Source: a virus. Taken from it: 21,848 bases of DNA. The position numbers were made by a program, and so were the translations under genes. Below the pieces are notes generated by a model. That model had not been told where the DNA came from. It saw only the letters and a program-made list of their open reading frames with translations, and did not search any database. Numbering within the stretch: position 1 is the first letter of the stretch; every line of letters begins with the position of its first letter. The stretch spans positions 1-21,848 of the IMG/VR virus record IMGVR_UViG_3300009496_000095; one strand, 5' to 3'. Shown one piece after another: positions 1 through 8,000 of this stretch.

Positions 1-960
1 ACCAGTAGCACCTTTAGCACCTTGAGGACTTGAACCTTGAGCACCTTGGTCACCTTTAGTACCAGTAGCACCTTTAGCACCTTGAGGACTTGAACCTTGA
101 GCACCTTGGTCACCTTTAGTACCTGTTGAACCTTGAGCACCTTGAGGACTTGAACCTTGAGCACCTTGGTCACCTTTAGCACCTGTAGCACCTTTTGAAC
201 CTTGAGGACTTGAACCTTGAGCACCTTGGTCACCTTTTGTTCCTGTAGCACCTTTAGCACCTTGAGGACTTGCCCCTTGAGCACCTGTTGAACCTTGAGC
301 ACCTGTATCACCTTTAGCACCTTGAGGACTTGCCCCTTGTGCTCCTTGGTCACCTTTAGCTCCAGCAGCTCCAGTAGCTCCTTGAGGACTTGAACCTTGA
401 GCACCTTGAGGACCTGTTGCCCCAGTAGCTCCCTTAGCACCTTGAGGTGAAGAACCTTGAGCACCTTGAGGACCTGTTGCCCCAGTAGCTCCCTTAGCAC
501 CTTGAGGTGAAGAACCTTGAGCACCTTGTGGGCCTGTAGCCCCAGTAGCACCTTTAGGGCCGGTTGGACTTGCCCCTTGTGCACCTTGTGGGCCTGTAGC
601 CCCAGTAGCACCTTTAGGGCCGGTTGGACTTGCCCCTTGAGCACCTTGTGGGCCTGTAGCCCCAGTAGCACCTTTAGGGCCGGTTGGACTTGCCCCTTGA
701 GCACCTTGGTCACCTTTAGCACCTGTAGCACCTTTAGGGCCGGTTGGACTTGCACCTTGAGCACCTTGGTCACCTTTAGCACCTGTAGCACCTTTAGGGC
801 CGGTTGGACTTGCTCCTTGAGCACCTTGGTCACCTTTAGCACCTGTAGCACCTTTAGCACCTTGAGGACTTGCCCCTTGAGCACCTTGGTCACCTTTAGC
901 ACCTGTAGCACCTTTTGAACCTTGAGGTGAAGAACCTTGAGCACCTTGTGGGCCTTGAGC
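1..960. repeat. 60-bp tandem repeat array coding collagen-like 20-residue units
   Basis: Sixteen consecutive 60-bp units run in perfect register from 1 to 960 and continue off the left edge. A degenerate, partly shifted unit follows to about 1020. Read on the minus strand, each unit gives five Gly-X-Y triplets plus one five-residue step G-(A/S)-S-P-(Q/T), 20 residues in all. Units at 1-60 and 61-120 are identical; others differ mainly in the G-D-Q/G-P-Q and A-K/P-K variants. Copy number is expected to vary by slippage or recombination. Confidence 0.95.
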
Positions 961-1605
961 TCCAGTAGCACCTTGAGCACCTGTTGGACTTGAACCAGCT
1001 GAACCTTGAGCACCTTGTGGGCCTTGATTACTTGCTCCTTGAGCACCTGTTGAACCAGCACCACCGCCTGCTCCTTGAGCACCTTGTGGGCCTGCTCCAC
1101 CTTGTTGACCTGTCGGCCCTTGAGAGCCTAATTGGCCTTTTTGACCTTTTTGACCTTTAGCACCTTGTGGGCCTGTGTTATGTACTAATAAATTTCCTAC
1201 GAAATAATTGTGGTCTGGTTCTACTGTAATACTTACAACTTCAATGTCTTCTTCTACTAACTCTATTGATGTTATAGATAAATCATTGTAAAATAGGTTA
1301 TTACCACATTTACAATCAGAACATCCACATGATTCGTTATTAATTGGTGAAACCCATTCACCATTTTTGTATATTTTTATATCAACGGAAGTTTTTAAGG
1401 TACTTCCATCTGATAATTTAAATTTGAGATATTGGTGTAACGTACCAGTAGCTATTTGGGTAACTCTGTTATCTCTATTAACACCATTAGCTAAGTCACG
1501 ACCTTGTACTAAGTCTCCAATTTGGATAGTTTCTAACTTTACGGAACTTCCATTGATATTAACTAAGGTATCTTTATGTAAACTGTGTATTAAATTGTAA
1601 TTCAT
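1..1605 (-). CDS. Hint (intein-like) domain fused to collagen-like fibre protein, C-terminus off the left edge
   Basis: The reading frame is open from ATG at 1605 (GAGGT five bases upstream) to the window edge, 535 codons without a stop. Residues 8-143 look like a Hint/intein domain: a block A-like start S-L-H-K-D-T-L-V at 8-15 with I-G-D at 29-31, and an end reading [14 protein letters not shown], with the penultimate His142, terminal Asn143 and then Thr144. The usual Cys1 is Ser8, and the usual block B T-x-x-H reads T-S-V-D at 72-75. No homing endonuclease fits; a Cys cluster (93, 95, 98, 100) sits where one would be. From 145 on the protein is Gly-X-Y collagen-like with regular G-(A/S)-S-P-(Q/T) interruptions. 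Known for the family: Asn cyclisation cleaves or splices the chain. Inferred: a trimeric tail fibre or capsid fibre freed by self-cleavage at Asn143/Thr144. It is last in the fibre block, 12 bases after the preceding gene. Confidence 0.85.
   Translation of the reverse strand, partial: MNYNLIHSLHKDTLVNINGSSVKLETIQIGDLVQGRDLANGVNRDNRVTQIATGTLHQYLKFKLSDGSTLKTSVDIKIYKNGEWVSPINNESCGCSDCKCGNNLFYNDLSITSIELVEEDIEVVSITVEPDHNYFVGNLLVHNTGPQGAKGQKGQKGQLGSQGPTGQQGGAGPQGAQGAGGGAGSTGAQGASNQGPQGAQGSAGSSPTGAQGATGAQGPQGAQGSSPQGSKGATGAKGDQGAQGASPQGAKGATGAKGDQGAQGASPTGPKGATGAKGDQGAQGASPTGPKGATGAKGDQGAQGASPTGPKGATGATGPQGAQGASPTGPKGATGATGPQGAQGASPTGPKGATGATGPQGAQGSSPQGAKGATGATGPQGAQGSSPQGAKGATGATGPQGAQGSSPQGATGAAGAKGDQGAQGASPQGAKGDTGAQGSTGAQGASPQGAKGATGTKGDQGAQGSSPQGSKGATGAKGDQGAQGSSPQGAQGSTGTKGDQGAQGSSPQGAKGATGTKGDQGAQGSSPQGAKGATG
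1177..1584 (-). other. Hint/mini-intein domain within the collagen-like gene
   Basis: This span codes for residues 8-143 of the protein starting at 1605. Signatures seen: an N-terminal D-T-L-V strand, a C-terminal H-N-Y-F-V strand, and the terminal H-N pair followed by Thr. The length of about 136 residues fits an endonuclease-free mini-intein or a bacterial intein-like domain. Only seven residues precede it, so splicing would join a heptapeptide to the collagen. C-terminal cleavage alone seems at least as likely, given Ser for Cys1 and Asp for the block B His. I recognised this by eye only. Confidence 0.75.
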
Positions 1606-1617
1606 GTTTTACCTCAA

Positions 1618-2175
1618 TTATGTTGTTATCATATAAGTAATTGTTAGACCAAAACCTCTTGACCTAAGAGCGGCTTCTCTATCTATAAAAATGTTTATGT
1701 AATCTCCAGCTGCAAAAGAATGATTCGTACCGAAGTTGAAATCTGTTACAGTTCCGGCAGTTGCACTTACTGTTGCAGATACGTCTGATGATAATTGTGA
1801 CCCATTTTTTCGTATTCCCAACGTAACTGACCCTGCAGTTGCTCCTTGGTGTGGATGTAAACGTATATCTTTTACATATCCAGCAAATGGTACTACAAAT
1901 CTCCAATAACCTGTGGTTACTTTCCTATCAATGATGTTAACATTAGAAAATGGAACAAATCCTTCTATTTCATCATTTTTTAGTACTTCAGCATTTGTAT
2001 TTTGAATAAATGGTACTTTTCCTCGAATTGTATTACTTCCAGCGGAAATACTACCCACATTCGAAAGATTGTTATCATCAAAGTCTACTCCACCAGTAAA
2101 CAATGCAGCAGACGCTGTAATTTGATTTAAACTAGCATTAGAGCCGCTAGTGACTATTTTTTTCCAATTTGGCAT
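1618..2175 (-). CDS. Short fibre-like structural protein
   Basis: This 185-aa protein starts M-P-N-W-K-K-I-V-T-S-G-S-x-A-S-L, nearly the same as the start of the 499-aa fibre ending at 2710 (M-A-T-W-K-K-V-I-V-S-G-S-x-A-S-L). I take this to be a common anchor for attachment to the virion. The rest is a beta-rich body without recognised catalytic motifs; the C-terminal part (F-A-A-G-D-Y-I-N-I-F-I-D) resembles the jelly-roll tip domains of phage fibres. It sits between two small unknown genes and the Hint-collagen gene, in the fibre block. Its leader of about 115 bases contains the ATACTTATA motif and a possible hairpin. Start: ATG at 2175 after GGATTAAGGAT. The fibre role is inferred from composition, shared N-terminus and context. 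Confidence 0.75.
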   Translation of the reverse strand: MPNWKKIVTSGSNASLNQITASAALFTGGVDFDDNNLSNVGSISAGSNTIRGKVPFIQNTNAEVLKNDEIEGFVPFSNVNIIDRKVTTGYWRFVVPFAGYVKDIRLHPHQGATAGSVTLGIRKNGSQLSSDVSATVSATAGTVTDFNFGTNHSFAAGDYINIFIDREAALRSRGFGLTITYMITT

Positions 2176-2259
2176 ATCCTTAATCCTTTTTGCGGTTGGT
2201 AACTCTTCTTGAGCCCACTTCCCTTAACGGGCCAACAACCAGATTTAACTTTGTTTGTA

Positions 2260-2268
2260 TATAAGTAT
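2260..2268 (-). promoter_or_regulatory. ATACTTATA promoter-like motif upstream of the short fibre gene
   Basis: The coding strand reads ATACTTATA, about 85 bases upstream of the ATG at 2175. It is one of eight copies of ATAYTTATA, one per intergenic gap longer than about 40 bases. A role as promoter is inferred from this placement. Confidence 0.4.
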
Positions 2269-2291
2269 TGGAATAAATAAAGAAAATGTAA

Positions 2292-2480
2292 CTATTCTTT
2301 TAGAATTATATCACCTTTAGATGGTTTATCTTTTGGATTAAGTGCGAAATCCATTTCCATCTCTATCTTTTTTTGTAATTTTACCATTAATGGAGCCTCT
2401 TGTCCTGTAATTGGTAACTTTTGAAGTGCTATTTGGATTATTTTAAAATCTGCAGCAGTTAATCCTTCGTATTGTTCCAT
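2292..2480 (-). CDS. Small hypothetical protein (62 aa) in the fibre block
   Basis: Not recognised. It is an acidic, mostly helical protein (M-E-Q-Y-E-G-L-T-A-A-D-F at the start, K-L-Q-K-K-I-E-M-E-M-D in the middle, ending in K-D-K-P-S-K-G-D-I-I-L-K-E). It begins two bases after the stop of the upstream 69-aa gene, so the two are probably translationally coupled; no clear Shine-Dalgarno site is present. It has no signal peptide or membrane segment. The position between two fibre genes suggests a fibre-assembly accessory or chaperone, but only by context. It could equally be a gene of unrelated function. Confidence 0.7.
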   Translation of the reverse strand: MEQYEGLTAADFKIIQIALQKLPITGQEAPLMVKLQKKIEMEMDFALNPKDKPSKGDIILKE

Positions 2481-2482
2481 AA

Positions 2483-2692
2483 CTAATTACTTTTGTTTAA
2501 TTTATTATTATCTTCTTGTTGTTTTGATAATTGCGAATGTAACTTATGTGCTAATTTATACATTACTTCTAAATCTTTGCCTGAAAATGTTCCGTTTGAT
2601 ATTAAAAACAATAATACCTCAAGCTCTTGATTAGAGAACTTGAGGTTATTGCTACTATTGGGTTTAATTCCAGCTTTTTTATGTAAACTCAT
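2483..2692 (-). CDS. Small hypothetical protein (69 aa) in the fibre block
   Basis: Not recognised. The N-terminus is basic and Asn/Ser-rich. A helical central part follows (N-Q-E-L-E-V-L-L-F-L-I-S-N, then K-D-L-E-V-M-Y-K-L-A-H-K-L-H-S-Q-L) with a Lys/Asn-rich tail. The helical part could form a small helical bundle or coiled coil. It starts 17 bases after the 499-aa fibre gene and is followed after two bases by the 62-aa gene, so the three are likely co-transcribed. No strong ribosome binding site is visible. Its function is unknown; a fibre accessory role is a guess from position. Confidence 0.7.
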   Translation of the reverse strand: MSLHKKAGIKPNSSNNLKFSNQELEVLLFLISNGTFSGKDLEVMYKLAHKLHSQLSKQQEDNNKLNKSN

Positions 2693-2709
2693 AACTTTTT
2701 AATTAATTT

Positions 2710-4209
2710 TTAAACGTAAATATATATTTCGTTTGATTCTATTCTGATGTTACCAGGATGGTCAGCTAAAGCAGTTGCAGCGTTTGCAGCACTTCCTTCA
2801 AATACACCACTTAAGTAGTATCCACTTGTTCCAGCAGCGAAATCAGCAGTTGAATTAGCAGCTGTATCTGTTACTTTCACAGCAAGACGACCATCATTAC
2901 TATTATATGTGTTATCTAATATAAGAGCGTGACCTGCTTGAGCAGTTCCATTAGAACCACCAAAGATAATACCACTATCACCTGACGTTGAACCTGAATT
3001 CAATAAAATGAATGCATCTTCTACGTTTAAGTTAGCAGTTTGTACTTCAGTTTTTGTTCCTTGAACAGTTAAATCACCACTTAACACTAAACTAGCACCA
3101 TTAGCAACTCCAGTAAATGTAGGAGCAGTAAACATTGTTGCTTTACTCTCGTTTGTTACATTTCCTAAAGATACGTCTGAAGCAGCAAGTCCTAAGAATG
3201 TTTTAACATTAGCAGCTGAACCTGAGACAACATTAGCATCATCCATCACAGTAACTACTGCTGCGTCAGTATAACCAACTTTATTTGTGTTAGTAGTAAT
3301 TGCTGAAGCCTGCCCACCACTTATAGTTGTAGTATCACCCGCAAGTGCAGTAGTACTACTCGTACCTAATTGTAAAGTTGTTACTGAACCACCTAATGAG
3401 ATAGCTGAACCATCTATTGATATAGAAGAGTTTGCTAATTTTCCATTTGCAATTGAACCAGCCAACATACCATTTGTAATACCACTAGCTTTTACTTTTA
3501 ATTGACCAGAACCAGATATTTCAATAGATGAATCATCTACATTCGCGTCTAAGTTCTCACCATTTGCTACAATACCATTTCCAGCTACATCTGAAGCGTC
3601 AAAATCAAATGTTATTGTTGAATCACTTGCATTGTTCAATGTAAATGAACCACCAGTTTTTAAACCATCACCAGCAGCTAATGTTATTGTTGAATTTTCA
3701 ACACCAGCTAAAGAAGATACTTGAGCAGATGATGAAATGATACCAGCACCCAATGCAGCGATACCTGCGGCATCTGTTACATCAGCACTTGCTTCAATAT
3801 TATCTAATTTAGTTTTTAAAGTATTTGTAAAATTGTTTTGTGTTAAACCACCATCACCTACACCAATTTGTGCTGAAGATGAAATGATACCATTTAAGAT
3901 ATCTGCTGAACCATTGAATGCTACTCCACCAATTGTTCTTGAAGTTTCAAGTAGTGTTGCTGTTGCAGCATTACCACTTGTGTCTTGATTACCAGATGCA
4001 TTTACGCCTGGTAAATTGATAGCGGAACTACCATCAAATGATACTCCACCAATGTTTACTGCACTTGCCAAGGCTGTCGCTGTACTTGCATTACCAGTTA
4101 CATTACCAGTTACTCCACCAATTAAGTTTCCTTTAAAACCTACTGATGCTGATACTTCTGCTAAACTTGCTACCGACCCCGAGACAATGACTTTTTTCCA
4201 TGTTGCCAT
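2710..4209 (-). CDS. Tail fibre protein (499 aa)
   Basis: The protein is low-complexity, rich in Gly, Ser, Ala, Thr, Asn and Val, as expected for phage fibre shafts. Residues 1-20 carry the W-K-K-V-I-V-S-G-S anchor shared with the gene at 1618-2175. Repeated modules follow: G-N-V-T-G-N-A-S-T-A-T-A-L near 35-45, twice I-G-G-V-(S/A)-F-(D/N)-G-S (about 52 and 92), and G-D-G-G-L-T-Q-N-N-F-T with I-E-A-S-A-D-V-T-D. The last module recurs in the 1502-aa fibre. The C-terminal third has L-T-V-Q-G-T-K-T-E-V and N-V-E-D-A-F-I-L-L-N, typical of phage fibre regions before the tip. These modules are common in marine myophage fibres as I recall them. The ATG at 4209 has AGGGA eight bases upstream. Receptor binding is inferred. 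Confidence 0.85.
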   Translation of the reverse strand: MATWKKVIVSGSVASLAEVSASVGFKGNLIGGVTGNVTGNASTATALASAVNIGGVSFDGSSAINLPGVNASGNQDTSGNAATATLLETSRTIGGVAFNGSADILNGIISSSAQIGVGDGGLTQNNFTNTLKTKLDNIEASADVTDAAGIAALGAGIISSSAQVSSLAGVENSTITLAAGDGLKTGGSFTLNNASDSTITFDFDASDVAGNGIVANGENLDANVDDSSIEISGSGQLKVKASGITNGMLAGSIANGKLANSSISIDGSAISLGGSVTTLQLGTSSTTALAGDTTTISGGQASAITTNTNKVGYTDAAVVTVMDDANVVSGSAANVKTFLGLAASDVSLGNVTNESKATMFTAPTFTGVANGASLVLSGDLTVQGTKTEVQTANLNVEDAFILLNSGSTSGDSGIIFGGSNGTAQAGHALILDNTYNSNDGRLAVKVTDTAANSTADFAAGTSGYYLSGVFEGSAANAATALADHPGNIRIESNEIYIYV

Positions 4210-4255
4210 TTTGTTTTCCCTTTTTGTTTGTTATTTAAACGTTTACATTAAAAAT

Positions 4256-4281
4256 TGATACCAGAATCACTTTCCGTATCA
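4256..4281 (-). promoter_or_regulatory. Weak hairpin with T-run in the leader of the 499-aa fibre gene
   Basis: A six-base stem TGATAC/GTATCA with an imperfect inner stem is followed on the coding strand by ATTTTT (4250-4255). It lies between the promoter-like motif at 4307 and the ATG at 4209, so it could be a leader hairpin or attenuator rather than an operon-end terminator. Low confidence, as the stem is short. Confidence 0.25.
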
Positions 4282-4306
4282 GTTGTAACTACTTGTAATA
4301 TCTTTA

Positions 4307-4315
4307 TATAAGTAT
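4307..4315 (-). promoter_or_regulatory. ATACTTATA promoter-like motif upstream of the 499-aa fibre gene
   Basis: The coding strand reads ATACTTATA, about 98 bases upstream of the ATG at 4209, in the 127-base gap after the 219-aa gene. It belongs to the same eight-copy set; the promoter role is inferred. Confidence 0.4.
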
Positions 4316-4336
4316 GTATTTAATTTTAATTACCTA

Positions 4337-4996
4337 TTAATCTGTTCCTAAATAATAGCAAGATGCTGAATATATTATTCCACCTTCTATTGGAGTAGGT
4401 GTACTATCAAATTTCTTAATACTAAATACCCCATTTACGTTTAATGACCCAGTAATTTCTAAATTATTTGTTGTACTTTTTACCGACCCAGTTGTAGCGA
4501 ATATACCACTTCCACCACCACCACTTAGTGCTGATAAGTCTACTACGTTACCATTTGATAATGTTAGATTACTATTACCTGAATTGAATGATAAAGTTTG
4601 TAAGAAAGAAGCCGTTTGACTATTTGATATAGCAGACCCAGTAAATGTATTCAATGCAGTTAAGCTTGTTTGAGCTGAACCTGTAAATGTATTTAGAGGT
4701 GTGGCATTAAATGAACCACCACCACCACTAATACCTAAATTAGTTGTGTGAAATGATGAAGAGTCATCCGTACCATCATACCCTACCGTTTCGAAAGCAA
4801 CAAACTTGCGAGTTAAATAGAGTTGGTCTGAGTTTTCAACATATATGATTTGACCATCAATTAATCTTGAGTTATCAAGACTTGTCATGTTAGAAGAAGA
4901 GGCTACAGTAATCCACCCACCTTGTACATATTGTACGGATGTAAATGCCCCTGAAGTGCCACTTCTTACATAAATATCGCCTGCCGTAGTTGCCAT
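4337..4996 (-). CDS. Fibre-associated structural protein (219 aa)
   Basis: Residues 1-80 form a distinct head (G-D-I-Y-V-R-S-G-T-S-G-A-F near the start, then I-I-Y-V-E-N-S-D-Q-L-Y-L). The remainder is fibre-like, with two L-N-T-F-T-G-S-A modules, a G-G-G-G hinge, and a final G-S-L-N-V-N-G-V-F-S-I-K strand typical of phage fibre shafts. The module region shares about 90 bp of closely similar DNA with the 1502-aa fibre directly upstream (17-base gap), which suggests duplication or exchange. It is probably a short fibre or adaptor that assembles with the large fibre. ATG at 4996 has AGGGA upstream. I cannot assign it to a named family. Confidence 0.75.
   Translation of the reverse strand: MATTAGDIYVRSGTSGAFTSVQYVQGGWITVASSSNMTSLDNSRLIDGQIIYVENSDQLYLTRKFVAFETVGYDGTDDSSSFHTTNLGISGGGGSFNATPLNTFTGSAQTSLTALNTFTGSAISNSQTASFLQTLSFNSGNSNLTLSNGNVVDLSALSGGGGSGIFATTGSVKSTTNNLEITGSLNVNGVFSIKKFDSTPTPIEGGIIYSASCYYLGTD
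4611..4700. repeat. 90-bp repeat shared with the large fibre gene, copy 1
   Basis: This 90-bp stretch closely matches 8003-8092; the first 32 bases are identical and later differences are scattered. It codes for the doubled L-N-T-F-T-G-S-A module and its flank in two neighbouring fibre genes. Confidence 0.85.
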
Positions 4997-5013
4997 TTAT
5001 TTTTCCCTTTTGT

Positions 5014-8000
5014 TTATGGTGCCGATGCTGAATCAGGCATTATATAATATCTTGAATTATTTGTATTTTCACCCTCTGCAAATATCATACCCCATCTATT
5101 GTATCCTTGATGTGCGTTTTCTAAATCAAAGTAGTAAACACCAGTTCCAATTGTACCAGGTATTGATGCGTCTTTTGCATATACATAGTATTCTTTTGGA
5201 GTACCTGTTGAATCAGGTGGAACACCATCATACATACTTACAGGTTTACCAAGTTGATTAGACGCTGAAGCGAATAAAATTATTAATCTCTGAGACCCAC
5301 CACTTGAAAAATTAAAATGACCAAATGTTGATGTTCCGGTACCAGCTGAATCTGATAATGTGTTTAGTGACCCTGACTTATGTAATGTCATTGTACCACC
5401 AACATATGTTGGATTAAATGTTGTACCAAGTGAACCACTTTGTAAATGTGAAATCACAGAACCACTTGTTATACCAATACCGTCAGCTCCACTATCACCC
5501 ATAGCAGCGATTGCTGCAGCTTGACTAGCAGCAGAACCACCATTCCAACCATAACCATACACAAGTGCTTTTTGGTCAATAATAGTTATACTTTTATTAT
5601 AGCTTGTTGATTTACCAAAGTTATCATGTACTGATGCACTATAATTGTAAGTAACACCACTACTGATTATTCCTGTGTTTTGTAGTTGATATGATGATGA
5701 GTTTGCATTTTGTGGTACAAGTTTTAAATTACCTGCGTGTGTTCCACCTAATGAAGCCGAGAATGGTGTGTCCGATTCTGTATCTGTTATAGTAATTGTT
5801 GTAAGGTTTGTTGATGCCGCAACTGATGCGGTCATGTTTGCACCCACTTCACTAAATGTTGCAGTTGGTGCTTGGTTTGCGAATACATTAAGTGTTAAAG
5901 TACCTGTTCCAACATTATCATATTGGTCTCTGTATGTTATTGTTGATGTAATTACATCACCACTACCAGTAGATGAGCCATTAAGTGCTACACCCATAGT
6001 CAAATTACCACTATTGTCAATACTGACTGATGCGTTTGATGAAGTAAATGATTGAACAGCCGCTGAGTTATATGTTGGAGAATAACTAACCGTTACTTGT
6101 GAAGGGTTACCTGCACCAAATCCACTTGCATCTCTAATTGCTTCGTTATTTAATCCCGATTCAATTATGTATGACGTAGTGTCTCCACCTAATGTTCCGT
6201 TTCCGGCTTGAGCTATTGTATTTGTATGCTTACCTACCCCAGTACTAAAACCATGACTATCTTTTATAGATGCTGTATATTGGTAGGTTGATGCACTTAA
6301 GTTATTTATTGCTTGTACAAAATAAGTATTACCATCTTTAACAGTATTCAATTGACCACTTGGGTCTGTGAATACAAATGAAGGATGATTTAAATTATTA
6401 CTTTCAGCATCAGTAAATGATATTACACTAAGTGTACTACCAGACCTAGCACCATTTGTATTTAAGTTTTCAGATTGATTATTAAATGAAACAGATGGTG
6501 GGTTGTTTTTAACAACATTAATATCTACATCGATAAATTGTTTTGTTGTTTCAAACCCATGTTCTGATGCGGTTACAGCTACACTAATAGTACTACCACT
6601 TGCGTATGCAGAGCCACTTAAATTTCCTATTTGTAAAGTAGTACTTGAACCTGTAGCAGTTGATAATGAAACTAAATTACCAGTTACAGTACCTAATGAC
6701 CATCTTTGACTTACAGCAGATGTCCAAGTTGCAGTATTACCTGTTAGACCATCTGCGTTTACTTTAATATTGTCACCACTCGTAGCCGATTCTATAATAT
6801 ATAAGTTAGTCCAATTATCTGATACAGCACTTGTTGCATCTGCTGTAATTGGAATTGTGATTTCACCTGTATCTTCTGTTGTGTTAAAAGCATCTTTAAC
6901 AGTAACTTGATAAACGTATCTATCAGCTATATCAGAGTTTAAGTATATTCCATTTTTTCTTGTTACTACGCCAGCAGAACTACATTGGAATGGATTACTA
7001 TGTGGGTTGTATAATGATACACCACCTAAAGATGACGTGATATTTGTGTTAACACCATTTTTGAATGCTTTAAGTAATGTAAAGTTTGAAAATACAATCG
7101 TATCACCTTCAGAGTCATTAGCGGTAATTGTACCTAAAGATGCACCATCTGCTGAATTTTCATTAATTGAACTTAATGTTTGGTTGTTTACAGTTGGTAT
7201 TACATTATCAACTACGGACACTCTGAATGGTAGGTAAGCAACTCCTTCACTATCATCACCACTCACATGATGTTCATCACTAGCAGTTAATACGATTTCA
7301 TATTTAGGAGTTACTTCAAAATCCAATGAAGCCGTTGTTTGGTTTAATTGTACATATGTTCCGTATTTTGTAAATGTAAATCCATTCATGTTTACAGAAC
7401 CACTTTTAATTGTTATTTCATCACTCTCGTCATCAGTAAAATAAACTCTTACTTTATTATTTCCAGCAGTTGAGTTTTCATTTAGAGAATGAGTAAAGTT
7501 AGTGATAATACTTCCACCAACTGAGGTTTGTCTCCACTTAGGAGCTGTATTGGGTGTTACCCTAATGTATATTGTTTTAGAACCAACTCCACCAAATGTG
7601 TCTACTGCCTCAACTTGAATTGGATGAGACCCACTGCCTGGTGTAGAATCGGTATTCAATGATGCCGTTGATTTTGTATTTAAAGTAACTGCTCCTGCGG
7701 TTGATATTTTAAATTTGTCAGCTGAGTAAGAACTTGCAGTTCTAAATGTAAAAGATTGACCTTCAGCATCCGTTCCAGTAATAGTTCCTATTGTTGAACC
7801 ACTTACAACAAATTCACCAATTGTAAATCCATTAGTATTAATTGTAGGTACTGTATTAGGGAAAAACACTTTAGAGACAAAATCGGATAATGATGTTGTT
7901 GTTCCAAAGTTAGTATTATATATACCACTTGGTAAATCAGTATTCGATACAACTCGGTTACCATCAAATCCTATAAAGGAAGATGTAGCGACTGACATTG

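Noticed and set aside
517-918. Plus-strand 133-codon frame with Thr/Cys/Ser repeats
   Set aside because: It is the mirror frame of the collagen-like repeats; the minus-strand frame is open for 535 codons with a ribosome binding site.
1-960. Regular 60-bp repeats as a possible CRISPR array
   Set aside because: There are no unique spacers; the repeats are contiguous and keep one reading frame coding Gly-X-Y.
2196-2245. Inverted repeat GGTTG/CAACC with inner GGCCC/GGGC(T) in the short-fibre leader as a riboswitch or terminator
   Set aside because: The stems are only about five bases each with a large loop and no T-run follows, so it is too weak to call.
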